A DNA stretch of 7,148 nucleotides from Clostridia bacterium (GTDB lineage: Bacteria > Bacillota > Clostridia > CAKSNL01 > HGM11501), in assembly GCA_030535815.1 (NCBI GenBank), contig JAUNRD010000039.1, positions 3,229-10,376 of the forward strand, written 5' to 3'. The notes below the pieces were generated by a model. That model worked only from the letters and a program-made list of their open reading frames with translations, ran no database searches and was not told where the DNA came from. Positions 1-4,992 of the stretch are shown here, in pieces (positions within the stretch are counted from its first letter, which is position 1; every line of letters begins with the position of its first letter). The position numbers and the translations under genes are program-made.

Positions 1-1224
1 TTCTTTCACGCTTATCGCCTGCAATATCCCGAGAGCCATAAAGCTTGTGACAAGCGAAGAACCTCCGTAGCTTATAAAAGGCAAAGTTATACCGGTTAAA
101 GGGATAAGCTTTATTACACCGCCGAGGATTATGAAAATCTGAAAAGAAAACATTGCAGATAATCCCAAAGCGACCTTTTTATCAAAACTGTCCGGAACAG
201 ACATAGCAATCTTAAATCCCCTGTATACAAAGATAAAATAAAGAAGAATAACGCCTATTCCGCCAAGTATACCAAATTCCTCACATATTCCTGAAAATAT
301 AAAGTCAGATTCAACTAAAGGTACATAATAAGGGCTTCCGTTCCCCAGTCCCTGCCCGGTAAATCCACCCGAAGCTATGGCAATTAAGGACTGAACTATC
401 TGATACCCTCTTCCGGACGGGTCAGAAAAAGGATTAAGCCACATTGAAACTCTGGTTTCAATGTGATAAAGCACCTTGTAACCCACAAAACATCCTGCTG
501 CCACAATCACTGAATTTATCCATAAAAGAATCCTGTGCCTGCCAAATACAAAATAAAGGGAAAAATAGATAAGGAAGAATAAAACCGCAATTCCCCACTC
601 TCTCTGAAGCACCAGAAAGCCCAGATTGATATATACATAAAACATTATGAACAGGCTTTTTTTCCATTCGGTATTAATAAGCCCTCTGCCAGGCTTTTTA
701 GAAAGCACCGAAGATAAAGCAAACACAAAAAGAAGCCTTATGAATTCCGAAGGCTGAACCCCCTGAGAGCCTATATAAATCCAGTTTTTTGCTCCGTTTA
801 CCGTTCTTCCGAAAACAATTGTAGCAGCGAAAAGTCCAATGGAAGCCAGAGCGTAAAGAACAAAAAGTCTGTCACGCTTTTTTATACCTTTGTATATAAA
901 AAAGGATATAAAATAAACCGCTATTGAAATAAAAAACCACATCATTTGCCGTTTTCCCACGGCCTCATCTATTCTTGTAAGCATTAAAAGCCCCACTGAT
1001 AAAAGCGCCGTTACCGGAAGCAAAAGAAAAGGATCTCCCATATTAAGAAGCTTTATCAGACAATAGCAGATAACAAGAAGCGCCACAAAAATAATCCCTG
1101 TAGTAAGCGTTTTTATTCCTTCAAAAAGATTTTCCCGCATGAACGCCAGCATAAGAAAACCGAATACGTTCATAAAGCATAGAAGTATCAGCGGTGAGGT
1201 CTGTCTGTAAGTTTTATCTTTCAT
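1..1224 (-). CDS. SEDS-family peptidoglycan glycosyltransferase (FtsW/RodA/SpoVE), C-terminus beyond window
   Basis: Integral membrane glycosyltransferase that would polymerise lipid II into glycan strands, normally with a class B penicillin-binding protein. The frame is open from the ATG at 1224 to the left edge (408 codons); probably only a short C-terminal tail is missing. Many hydrophobic segments are present. Family signatures seen: GAKNWI (residues 144-149), QPSEF (157-161), the large extracellular-loop motif WLNPFSDPSGRGYQIVQS (262-279), whose Asp268 aligns with the conserved catalytic Asp of RodA, GFTGQGLGNG (287-296), and the terminal signature PLTGITLPFISYGGSS (375-390). The ATG overlaps the FHA stop (ATGA), and a GGAGG at 1232-1236 lies 7 bases before it. 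One oddity: the usual QPDLGTA-like motif reads QREWGIA (207-213). The ending is not visible. FtsW, RodA and SpoVE cannot be told apart here; linkage to an FHA gene is typical of a clostridial SEDS gene followed by a PBP. Confidence 0.95.
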   Translation of the reverse strand, partial: MKDKTYRQTSPLILLCFMNVFGFLMLAFMRENLFEGIKTLTTGIIFVALLVICYCLIKLLNMGDPFLLLPVTALLSVGLLMLTRIDEAVGKRQMMWFFISIAVYFISFFIYKGIKKRDRLFVLYALASIGLFAATIVFGRTVNGAKNWIYIGSQGVQPSEFIRLLFVFALSSVLSKKPGRGLINTEWKKSLFIMFYVYINLGFLVLQREWGIAVLFFLIYFSLYFVFGRHRILLWINSVIVAAGCFVGYKVLYHIETRVSMWLNPFSDPSGRGYQIVQSLIAIASGGFTGQGLGNGSPYYVPLVESDFIFSGICEEFGILGGIGVILLYFIFVYRGFKIAMSVPDSFDKKVALGLSAMFSFQIFIILGGVIKLIPLTGITLPFISYGGSSLVTSFMALGILQAISVKE

Positions 1225-1673
1225 GATACAGCCTCCGGACGCAGGAACATAAACTCAACCTGCCCTATGCAAACTTTATCTCCGTCAAGAAGCTCCATTG
1301 CATCCTCCGTCACTTCATTGCCGTTTAAAAATGTTCCGTTGGTACTGCCCAAGTCCTCTAAAAAGAAGCCTCCGTCCTCTTTGAATATTCTGCTGTGACG
1401 GTGGGACATAAATGTATCCGCAATATAAATTTCGCAATCGGAACTTCTTCCTATTGTTTCATCGCCATATAAAGGATACCTTTCTTCAAGCTCGAAATGA
1501 ACTCCGTTGGGCTGATTTATCGGTTTAAGATATGCCTCGTATTCGGGAAGTCCTGCTTTTTTTCTTTTCATAACATTGATGTCTGAGTAAATCATTTTGA
1601 CAATTATAAAAATAAAATAATAAACAAGCAGAACAAAAATTGCCGAAATAACCTTAGATAAAATCCCGAACAT
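1221..1673 (-). CDS. Membrane-anchored FHA-domain protein
   Basis: A 150-residue protein with one N-terminal hydrophobic helix (about residues 7-28), a basic patch after it (KRKK, 36-39), a linker of about 30 residues, and a single cytoplasmic forkhead-associated domain at about 60-146. The phosphothreonine-binding signature is intact: GRSSDCEI (75-82), SHRH with Ser90 and His93, and GSTNGTFLNG (109-118) with Asn112-Gly113. FHA domains bind phosphothreonine peptides, so it probably recruits a target of a PASTA-type Ser/Thr kinase to the membrane. AAGGAGG at 1681-1687 lies 7 bases before the ATG. It begins 2 bases after the stop of the small membrane gene and overlaps the SEDS start by 4 bases, so the two are probably translationally coupled. 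That linkage suggests a regulator of the SEDS enzyme; the partner is inferred, the domain is clear. Confidence 0.93.
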   Translation of the reverse strand: MFGILSKVISAIFVLLVYYFIFIIVKMIYSDINVMKRKKAGLPEYEAYLKPINQPNGVHFELEERYPLYGDETIGRSSDCEIYIADTFMSHRHSRIFKEDGGFFLEDLGSTNGTFLNGNEVTEDAMELLDGDKVCIGQVEFMFLRPEAVS

Positions 1674-1675
1674 TC

Positions 1676-1843
1676 TTATTCCTCCTTATTTTTATTCTTT
1701 ATAAGCGCCTTTGCCACAACTATAGCTATTCCCAGTATGATAACCAGGCTTATCACTCCCTTATAGGGAAGTGCCGTATAGCCAATTGCCACATACAACA
1801 GGATAAGGGCAAAAATAATCAAAAATGCAACTTTCTTATTCAA
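1676..1843 (-). CDS. Small two-helix membrane protein, TTG start
   Basis: A 55-residue protein beginning MNKKVAF from a TTG at 1841-1843, with GAGGTG at 1852-1857 placed 8 bases upstream. It has two hydrophobic helices, about residues 5-22 and 30-46, joined by a short GYTALPYKG turn, and a highly charged tail ending KNKNKEE. The Lys at the N-terminus and the charged C-terminus suggest that both ends face the cytoplasm. No ATG start is available in this frame, so ATG-only gene calling would miss it. The stop lies 2 bases before the FHA start, and the last codons carry the FHA Shine-Dalgarno sequence, so it fits inside the operon. I do not recognise the family. Its position beside FHA and SEDS genes suggests an envelope role, but that is inference. 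Confidence 0.75.
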   Translation of the reverse strand: MNKKVAFLIIFALILLYVAIGYTALPYKGVISLVIILGIAIVVAKALIKNKNKEE

Positions 1844-1865
1844 TGTTTCCACACCTCTTTACTGA

Positions 1866-2336
1866 TTAAAATTCATAATGTGCTATGCCGAAATAATCTC
1901 CTTCAAATTCTATTATACCGCAGGAAGCCGCCCCACCCCTGGGAAGCGATGCACTTCCCGGATTAAACAGCCTTATTCCGTTATACTCCGTATCTTCTTT
2001 TCTGTGAGTATGACCGAAAAGAGCAACTGATGCACCCTTCTCTGCCGCCGCAAGACTGAGCCGCAATAAATCCGATGAAACAGAATAGGTATGTCCGTGG
2101 CAGATGAAAATCTTATGCCCGCCCATTTCTATAACCTTTTCGCTTTCCGCTCCAAAGGGATCATTGTTGCCCCTTACATAAATAAGCTCAGCATCGGGAA
2201 AAGCCTTCCCTAAGCTTAAGGCATCCCTTACCGTATCTCCCAGATGAATAATTTTGTCAAAAGGAACATTTTCCAAAAGCCTTACGGCATTATCCACTCT
2301 TCCGTGGGTATCCGATATCACAAGTATTCTTTCCAT
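1866..2336 (-). CDS. Metallophosphoesterase, YfcE/MJ0936-type phosphodiesterase
   Basis: A 156-residue, single-domain cytoplasmic calcineurin-like phosphoesterase of the short YfcE/MJ0936 class. The dimetal motifs appear in order: SDTHG (residues 8-12, Asp9 and His11), GDTVRD (33-38, Asp34), GNND (56-59, Asn57), CHGH (79-82, His80) and GHTH (108-111, His109 and His111), then the NPGS signature (125-128). Characterised relatives hydrolyse phosphodiester bonds in artificial substrates with Mn or Ni; the natural substrate is unknown. The start is the ATG at 2336, because GGAGG at 2344-2348 then sits 7 bases away. A TTG at 2339 is in frame but only 4 bases from the SD. It is the first gene of the minus-strand unit, with 22 bases to the small membrane gene. 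Confidence 0.93.
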   Translation of the reverse strand: MERILVISDTHGRVDNAVRLLENVPFDKIIHLGDTVRDALSLGKAFPDAELIYVRGNNDPFGAESEKVIEMGGHKIFICHGHTYSVSSDLLRLSLAAAEKGASVALFGHTHRKEDTEYNGIRLFNPGSASLPRGGAASCGIIEFEGDYFGIAHYEF

Positions 2337-2343
2337 CAATTAG

Positions 2344-2348
2344 CCTCC
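2344..2348 (-). promoter_or_regulatory. Ribosome binding site deciding the phosphoesterase start
   Basis: GGAGG on the minus strand, 7 bases before the ATG at 2336 and only 4 bases before the in-frame TTG at 2339. The spacing favours the ATG. Confidence 0.8.
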
Positions 2349-2410
2349 GTAACAAAAATGATGCAAAAAGCATAATATAAAAAGGGGCGAGTGCATAAAT
2401 TAAAATAAGA
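2349..2410. promoter_or_regulatory. Divergent intergenic region, putative promoters for both operons
   Basis: The minus-strand phosphoesterase operon and the plus-strand small-protein cluster diverge from this short AT-rich stretch, so both promoters should lie here or just inside the coding ends. On the plus strand CATAAT at 2371-2376 is a possible -10, with a poor GTAACA at 2349-2354 as -35 (16 bp apart). CATAATA (2371-2377) also fits the CATnnTA shape of sporulation sigma-G -10 boxes, but no good matching -35 is seen. On the minus strand the same block reads TATTATG, a possible -10 for the phosphoesterase, again with no convincing -35. The boxes are weak; only the divergent layout is solid. 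Confidence 0.3.
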
Positions 2411-2415
2411 AAGGA
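2410..2415 (+). promoter_or_regulatory. Ribosome binding site deciding the start of the 64-residue gene
   Basis: AAAGGA, 8 bases before the ATG at 2424. It touches the earlier in-frame ATG at 2415, which therefore cannot be its start codon. Confidence 0.75.
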
Positions 2416-2423
2416 TGTCTTAT

Positions 2424-2618
2424 ATGACCGAACTTGAAAAAATAATCGGCTCCCTTGATTCTTCTGCCATAAACAAGATAAAAAATTTCACAAAAACCGG
2501 AGAAGGCGCAAAGCTTCTTGAAAAAATAAGCAAAATGAGCGAAAGCGACAAAAGTGCTCTTATAAATAAAGCAATGCAGGATCCCTCTCTTTTATCCAAA
2601 ATCAAGGGGATGCTTTAA
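2424..2618 (+). CDS. Small helical protein of unknown function, first of three
   Basis: A 64-residue, lysine- and serine-rich protein with no membrane segment or signal peptide. It looks entirely helical and ends in a hydrophobic-patterned tail, DPSLLSKIKGML. I do not recognise a family. The ATG at 2424 is chosen over the one at 2415 because AAAGGA lies 8 bases before it. The final codons encode the SD of the next gene (AAGGGGA at 2604-2610), and the TAA is followed directly by a TTG in the same frame. The tail has a DPxxxxKI pattern that recurs near the N-terminus of the next protein. Reading frame, SD and context make it a real gene; the function is open. A spore or envelope role would be a guess. 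Confidence 0.75.
   Translation: MTELEKIIGSLDSSAINKIKNFTKTGEGAKLLEKISKMSESDKSALINKAMQDPSLLSKIKGML
2604..2610 (+). promoter_or_regulatory. Ribosome binding site for the TTG start at 2619
   Basis: AAGGGGA inside the last codons of the 64-residue gene, 8 bases before the TTG. It supports independent initiation or reinitiation right after the TAA stop. Confidence 0.7.
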
Positions 2619-2969
2619 TTGGCAGATTTTGACCTTACAGATGCCTTAAACTCCCTTTTAAGCGATCCTGAAACGGGAGAAAAAATAAGTGCTTTAATAT
2701 CTTCCCTTTCTTCCTCCGATAACAAGGAGGAGATAAAGGAAGACCTATCCGCATCCTCTTTCCCTGACATCGGAAAGCTTATCGAAATCAAGAGTCTTTA
2801 TGATTCTGCCATGAAGGAAGCAGACCCCAATATGGTACTTCTTTCATCCTTAAAGCCTTATCTTTCCGAAACCCGATGCAAAAATCTCGACTCCATGATG
2901 AAGATGCTTAAAATCTATAAAGTTTTCTTAAAAGTAAAGGATACGCCTTTATTAAAGGAGCTGTTTTAA
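2619..2969 (+). CDS. Small helical protein of unknown function, second of three, TTG start
   Basis: A 116-residue soluble protein in two parts. The first half (residues 1-50) is acidic and serine-rich, holding LLSDPETGEKISALISSL (13-30) and a low-complexity stretch. The second half (about 52-116) is helical and basic, with the pattern LLSSLKPYLSETR (74-86), then MMKMLKIYKVFLKVKDTPLLKELF-like amphipathic helices. That C-terminal pattern (a LKPYLS..R motif followed by an amphipathic helix) resembles hypothetical proteins I recall from clostridial genomes, but I cannot name a family. The only plausible start is the TTG directly after the previous TAA, with AAGGGGA 8 bases upstream. Its own last codons hold the SD of the third gene. 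No enzyme motif and no membrane segment are seen. Confidence 0.75.
   Translation: MADFDLTDALNSLLSDPETGEKISALISSLSSSDNKEEIKEDLSASSFPDIGKLIEIKSLYDSAMKEADPNMVLLSSLKPYLSETRCKNLDSMMKMLKIYKVFLKVKDTPLLKELF
2954..2960 (+). promoter_or_regulatory. Ribosome binding site for the TTG start at 2970
   Basis: AAAGGAG within the last codons of the 116-residue gene, 9 bases before the TTG that directly follows its TAA stop. Confidence 0.75.
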
Positions 2970-3191
2970 TTGACAAAAAGGTACTTCAGCGAGAGTAGTC
3001 CATCATCTTCCCCCAATAATCCTGATAAGAATCTCAATGATATTTTATCCGGTCTCAAGAAGGATGATTTAATAATCCTCGGTATAGTTCTGATTCTTTT
3101 GGGCGAGGGTTGTCGTGACAAGGAGCTTCTCATCACGTTGGGGTTCCTTTTTCTTTCGGATAAGCCCGGCATATTAAATAATCTGTTATGA
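2970..3191 (+). CDS. Small protein with a hydrophobic helical hairpin, third of three, TTG start
   Basis: A 73-residue protein. Residues 1-30 are polar and rich in Ser, Pro and Asn (ESSPSSSPNNPDKN), probably disordered. Residues 32-63 hold two short hydrophobic helices, LIILGIVLILLG and LLITLGFLFLS, joined by EGCRDKE, each preceded by acidic or basic residues. The two helices look like a duplicated unit (D/E-LI-LG-LIL). The pattern recalls short leucine-rich proteins common in spore-forming Clostridia, which is a recollection and not a match. It may bind membranes or self-associate. The TTG at 2970 has AAAGGAG 9 bases before it and follows directly on the previous stop. No strong terminator follows. 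An antiparallel frame covers the same bases but has no SD. Confidence 0.72.
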   Translation: MTKRYFSESSPSSSPNNPDKNLNDILSGLKKDDLIILGIVLILLGEGCRDKELLITLGFLFLSDKPGILNNLL

Positions 3192-3192
3192 T

Positions 3193-3220
3193 ATATTCTA
3201 CCACAAAAAGGATATTTTTT
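3193..3220 (+). terminator. Weak terminator-like hairpin after the small-protein cluster
   Basis: ATATTC (3193-3198) can pair with GGATAT (3210-3215), with one G-U pair and an 11-base loop, followed directly by a run of five T. The stem is AT-rich and short, so termination would be inefficient at best. It sits just after the 73-residue gene, where a terminator is expected. Confidence 0.25.
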
Positions 3221-3246
3221 CAATAGTAACGCCCAAAATGCTATTG
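3221..3246. repeat. Inverted repeat overlapping a -35 box, possible operator
   Basis: CAATAG (3221-3226) and CTATTG (3241-3246) form a perfect 6-bp dyad with arms 20 bp apart centre to centre, about two helical turns. The right arm covers the TTG of the -35 box at 3244-3249. This is a geometry a dimeric repressor could use. No regulator gene is visible to match it, and 6-bp arms can arise by chance in AT-rich DNA. Confidence 0.35.
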
Positions 3247-3272
3247 TAATATTTTGAAATTTAATGTATAAT
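3244..3272 (+). promoter_or_regulatory. Sigma-A-like promoter for the TPR-MBL-GH-methyltransferase operon
   Basis: The -35 TTGTAA (3244-3249) and the perfect -10 TATAAT (3267-3272) are separated by the ideal 17 bp. Transcription would start near 3279, leaving a leader of about 38 bases before the ATG at 3317. AAGGAG at 3302-3307 lies 9 bases before that ATG. Confidence 0.7.
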
Positions 3273-3316
3273 AGTATAAATACCCCGATATAAACTAATT
3301 TAAGGAGAATACTGTT

Positions 3317-4135
3317 ATGCAACTTTTGGTAAATTTCGGAATCCCCGTACTTCTGGTTTTAATGGGTGGCAGTGCAGGCGGAAGATACGGTCAGCAGTTT
3401 TTAGGAAGCGTCCTGGGCCTAATAATTGCCCTTATTTATCTGTCTTTTATAAAGCGGGCGGATCTTTTGATGATGAAGGGCTCAAAAGCTATTAAAAGCG
3501 GAAATACAGATGCAGGCATTGCTCTTTATGAAAAAGCGATAAACACCAAAGGATTAAGTACGGACTATCTTATTTATGCTCCTTTTATTTTTCTTCGCTA
3601 CGGCTATGAGGATAAATGTCTTAATGCCTTGAATAAAGCCGAAAAACTAAGGGCACTTACCCCCGGCCAGAAGAAAAATCTTCTTATCACCAAAGGTCTT
3701 TACCTCTGGAAAACAGGTGAAGGAGAGGATGCTGAGAAGGCGTTTTACGACGCTCACAACATGGGCATTGATTCCCAGACCTACAGTTATATAGGCTTTA
3801 TCCTTATGGAAAACAAAAAGTACGACGAAGCCTATGAATTTAACAAAGAAGCAATGGAATACAACGAAGACGATGCTTCAATTATGGACAATATGGCGCT
3901 TTCATACTATCATAAGGGAGAAATTGCTGAAGCTCTTTCGTTATATGATAAAATTATGGAGAAAGGCACGCATTTCCCTGTTATATACTATAATCATGCC
4001 CTTTGCCTGATTACTGCAGGTGACATTGGCAAGGCTAAAGAGCAACTTAACAAAGCATTAAGTTTCAAAATTTCACACATCGCCGCAGTTTCCGGAGAAG
4101 AAATTGAAGCAAAGCTTAAAGAATTGGGAGAATAA
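3317..4135 (+). CDS. Membrane-anchored tetratricopeptide-repeat protein
   Basis: A 272-residue protein with two N-terminal hydrophobic helices (about 2-18 and 29-45) linked by a glycine-rich turn (GGSAGGRYG, 17-25). A mainly cytoplasmic solenoid follows. TPR-like helix pairs are recognisable at about 51-80, 121-150, 154-186, 187-219 and 221-252; the clearest are YDEAYEFNKEAMEYNEDD (169-186) and GEIAEALSLYDKIME (201-215), with the alternating small and large residues of TPRs. Residues 80-118 are a degenerate pair. TPRs mediate protein contacts, so this is probably a scaffold at the membrane. The promoter and AAGGAG SD just upstream make it the first gene of the operon. The hydrolase ATG follows the stop by 1 base. 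The partner is unknown. Confidence 0.88.
   Translation: MQLLVNFGIPVLLVLMGGSAGGRYGQQFLGSVLGLIIALIYLSFIKRADLLMMKGSKAIKSGNTDAGIALYEKAINTKGLSTDYLIYAPFIFLRYGYEDKCLNALNKAEKLRALTPGQKKNLLITKGLYLWKTGEGEDAEKAFYDAHNMGIDSQTYSYIGFILMENKKYDEAYEFNKEAMEYNEDDASIMDNMALSYYHKGEIAEALSLYDKIMEKGTHFPVIYYNHALCLITAGDIGKAKEQLNKALSFKISHIAAVSGEEIEAKLKELGE
4126..4130 (+). promoter_or_regulatory. Ribosome binding site deciding the metallo-hydrolase start
   Basis: GGGAG in the last codons of the TPR gene, 6 bases before the ATG at 4137. A longer in-frame reading from a TTG at 4104 would overlap the TPR gene and add residues unlike an MBL N-terminus. Confidence 0.7.
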
Positions 4136-4136
4136 T

Positions 4137-4991
4137 ATGTATACAATTGACAAAATAGGCTCGGGCGGCGGGGAGTTTTTCCTCCTTTCCACCTCTACCC
4201 ACACAGCATTGATTGACTCAGGCTTTCCCTGTAGTGCAGAAAGCCTCATAGGAGACATAAAGGACAAGCTTAAAGGAAGGGCTCTTGACTATATCATATT
4301 AACCCATTCCCACTACGACCACGCGGGAGGAAGCCCCTATTTCAAACGCACCTTTCCCGAATGCTCCGTTATTGCGGGAGAATATGCCGCATACGTTTTC
4401 ACCCGCCCCGGTGCAGTTAAGCTTATAAAGGAAATGAGCGATTCCGCGGCGGAAAGATTCAATATTACAGACTATGAGGATTTAACGGGCGAAATAAAGG
4501 TTGACAGAACGGTTAAAGAAGGCGATTCAATCGATATGGGCGACTTTACTCTTCGTGCAGTTGAAACGCCCGGTCACACAAAATGCTCCCTTTCCTACTA
4601 TTCTCCTGAAGAAAAGCTTTTGATCGCCGCAGAAACCATCGGTGTTCTGGCAGGAGATATCATCACCCCCTGTTGCCTTGTAAGCTATGACGCCACAATG
4701 GAATCCATAAAAAAGACAGCTTCGCTCGGTGCCGAGGCAATACTTTTTTCTCACGGCGAGCTTCTTAAAGGTAAAAAAGAATGCGATGCATTTTTTGAAA
4801 ACAGCCTTAAAACCCACGAAGAAACACGTGCTATGCTGAAAAGGGAAAAAGCAGAAGGAAAGACACAGGACGAGCTTGTTGCCATATTAAAAAAGCACTT
4901 CTACACAGAAGAAACAAGGAAAATTCAGCCGGAAAAAGCCTTTTACTTAAACGCCGGCTATATAATAAACTGTATGACGAAGGAGAATTAA
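4137..4991 (+). CDS. Metallo-beta-lactamase-fold hydrolase
   Basis: A 284-residue cytoplasmic MBL-fold protein, substrate unknown. The metal ligands are in place: THSHYDH (residues 56-62; His57, His59, Asp61, His62), PGHT (145-148; His147) and SHGE (205-208; His206). The fourth-motif acid, usually Asp, is Glu166 in AAETIG. Such proteins hydrolyse thioesters, lactones, phosphodiesters or glutathione adducts; the approximately 75 residues after His206 are helical and not part of the core fold, and may bind a ligand. The ATG at 4137 is preferred for its GGGAG SD at 6 bases, and it starts 1 base after the TPR stop. The glycosidase ATG follows the stop by 1 base, which points to coordinated expression. 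Penicillin hydrolysis is unlikely, as there is no signal peptide. Confidence 0.92.
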   Translation: MYTIDKIGSGGGEFFLLSTSTHTALIDSGFPCSAESLIGDIKDKLKGRALDYIILTHSHYDHAGGSPYFKRTFPECSVIAGEYAAYVFTRPGAVKLIKEMSDSAAERFNITDYEDLTGEIKVDRTVKEGDSIDMGDFTLRAVETPGHTKCSLSYYSPEEKLLIAAETIGVLAGDIITPCCLVSYDATMESIKKTASLGAEAILFSHGELLKGKKECDAFFENSLKTHEETRAMLKREKAEGKTQDELVAILKKHFYTEETRKIQPEKAFYLNAGYIINCMTKEN

Positions 4992-4992
4992 T

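Noticed and set aside
458..667. A 69-residue open frame on the minus strand
   Set aside because: It lies inside the SEDS gene on the same strand in another frame and has no family likeness. The SEDS frame explains the bases.
2415..2423. The earlier ATG for the 64-residue gene
   Set aside because: The AAAGGA ribosome binding site abuts this ATG, leaving no spacing. The ATG at 2424 is 8 bases away.
2420..2605. A 61-residue hydrophobic frame antiparallel to the 64-residue gene
   Set aside because: It mirrors the lysine- and serine-rich codons of the plus-strand gene. The SD and coupling on the plus strand are better.
2966..3322. A 118-residue open frame on the minus strand, opposite the third small gene and its downstream promoter
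   Set aside because: There is no Shine-Dalgarno sequence before its ATG, it covers the sigma-A-like promoter, and the plus-strand frame has a good SD and fits the cluster.
4104..4136. An upstream TTG start for the metallo-hydrolase
   Set aside because: It would overlap the TPR gene, and the ATG at 4137 has GGGAG at good spacing and starts at a normal MBL N-terminus.
4527..4817. A 96-residue minus-strand frame inside the metallo-hydrolase gene
   Set aside because: It is antisense to a clear MBL-fold gene with all metal ligands in place.
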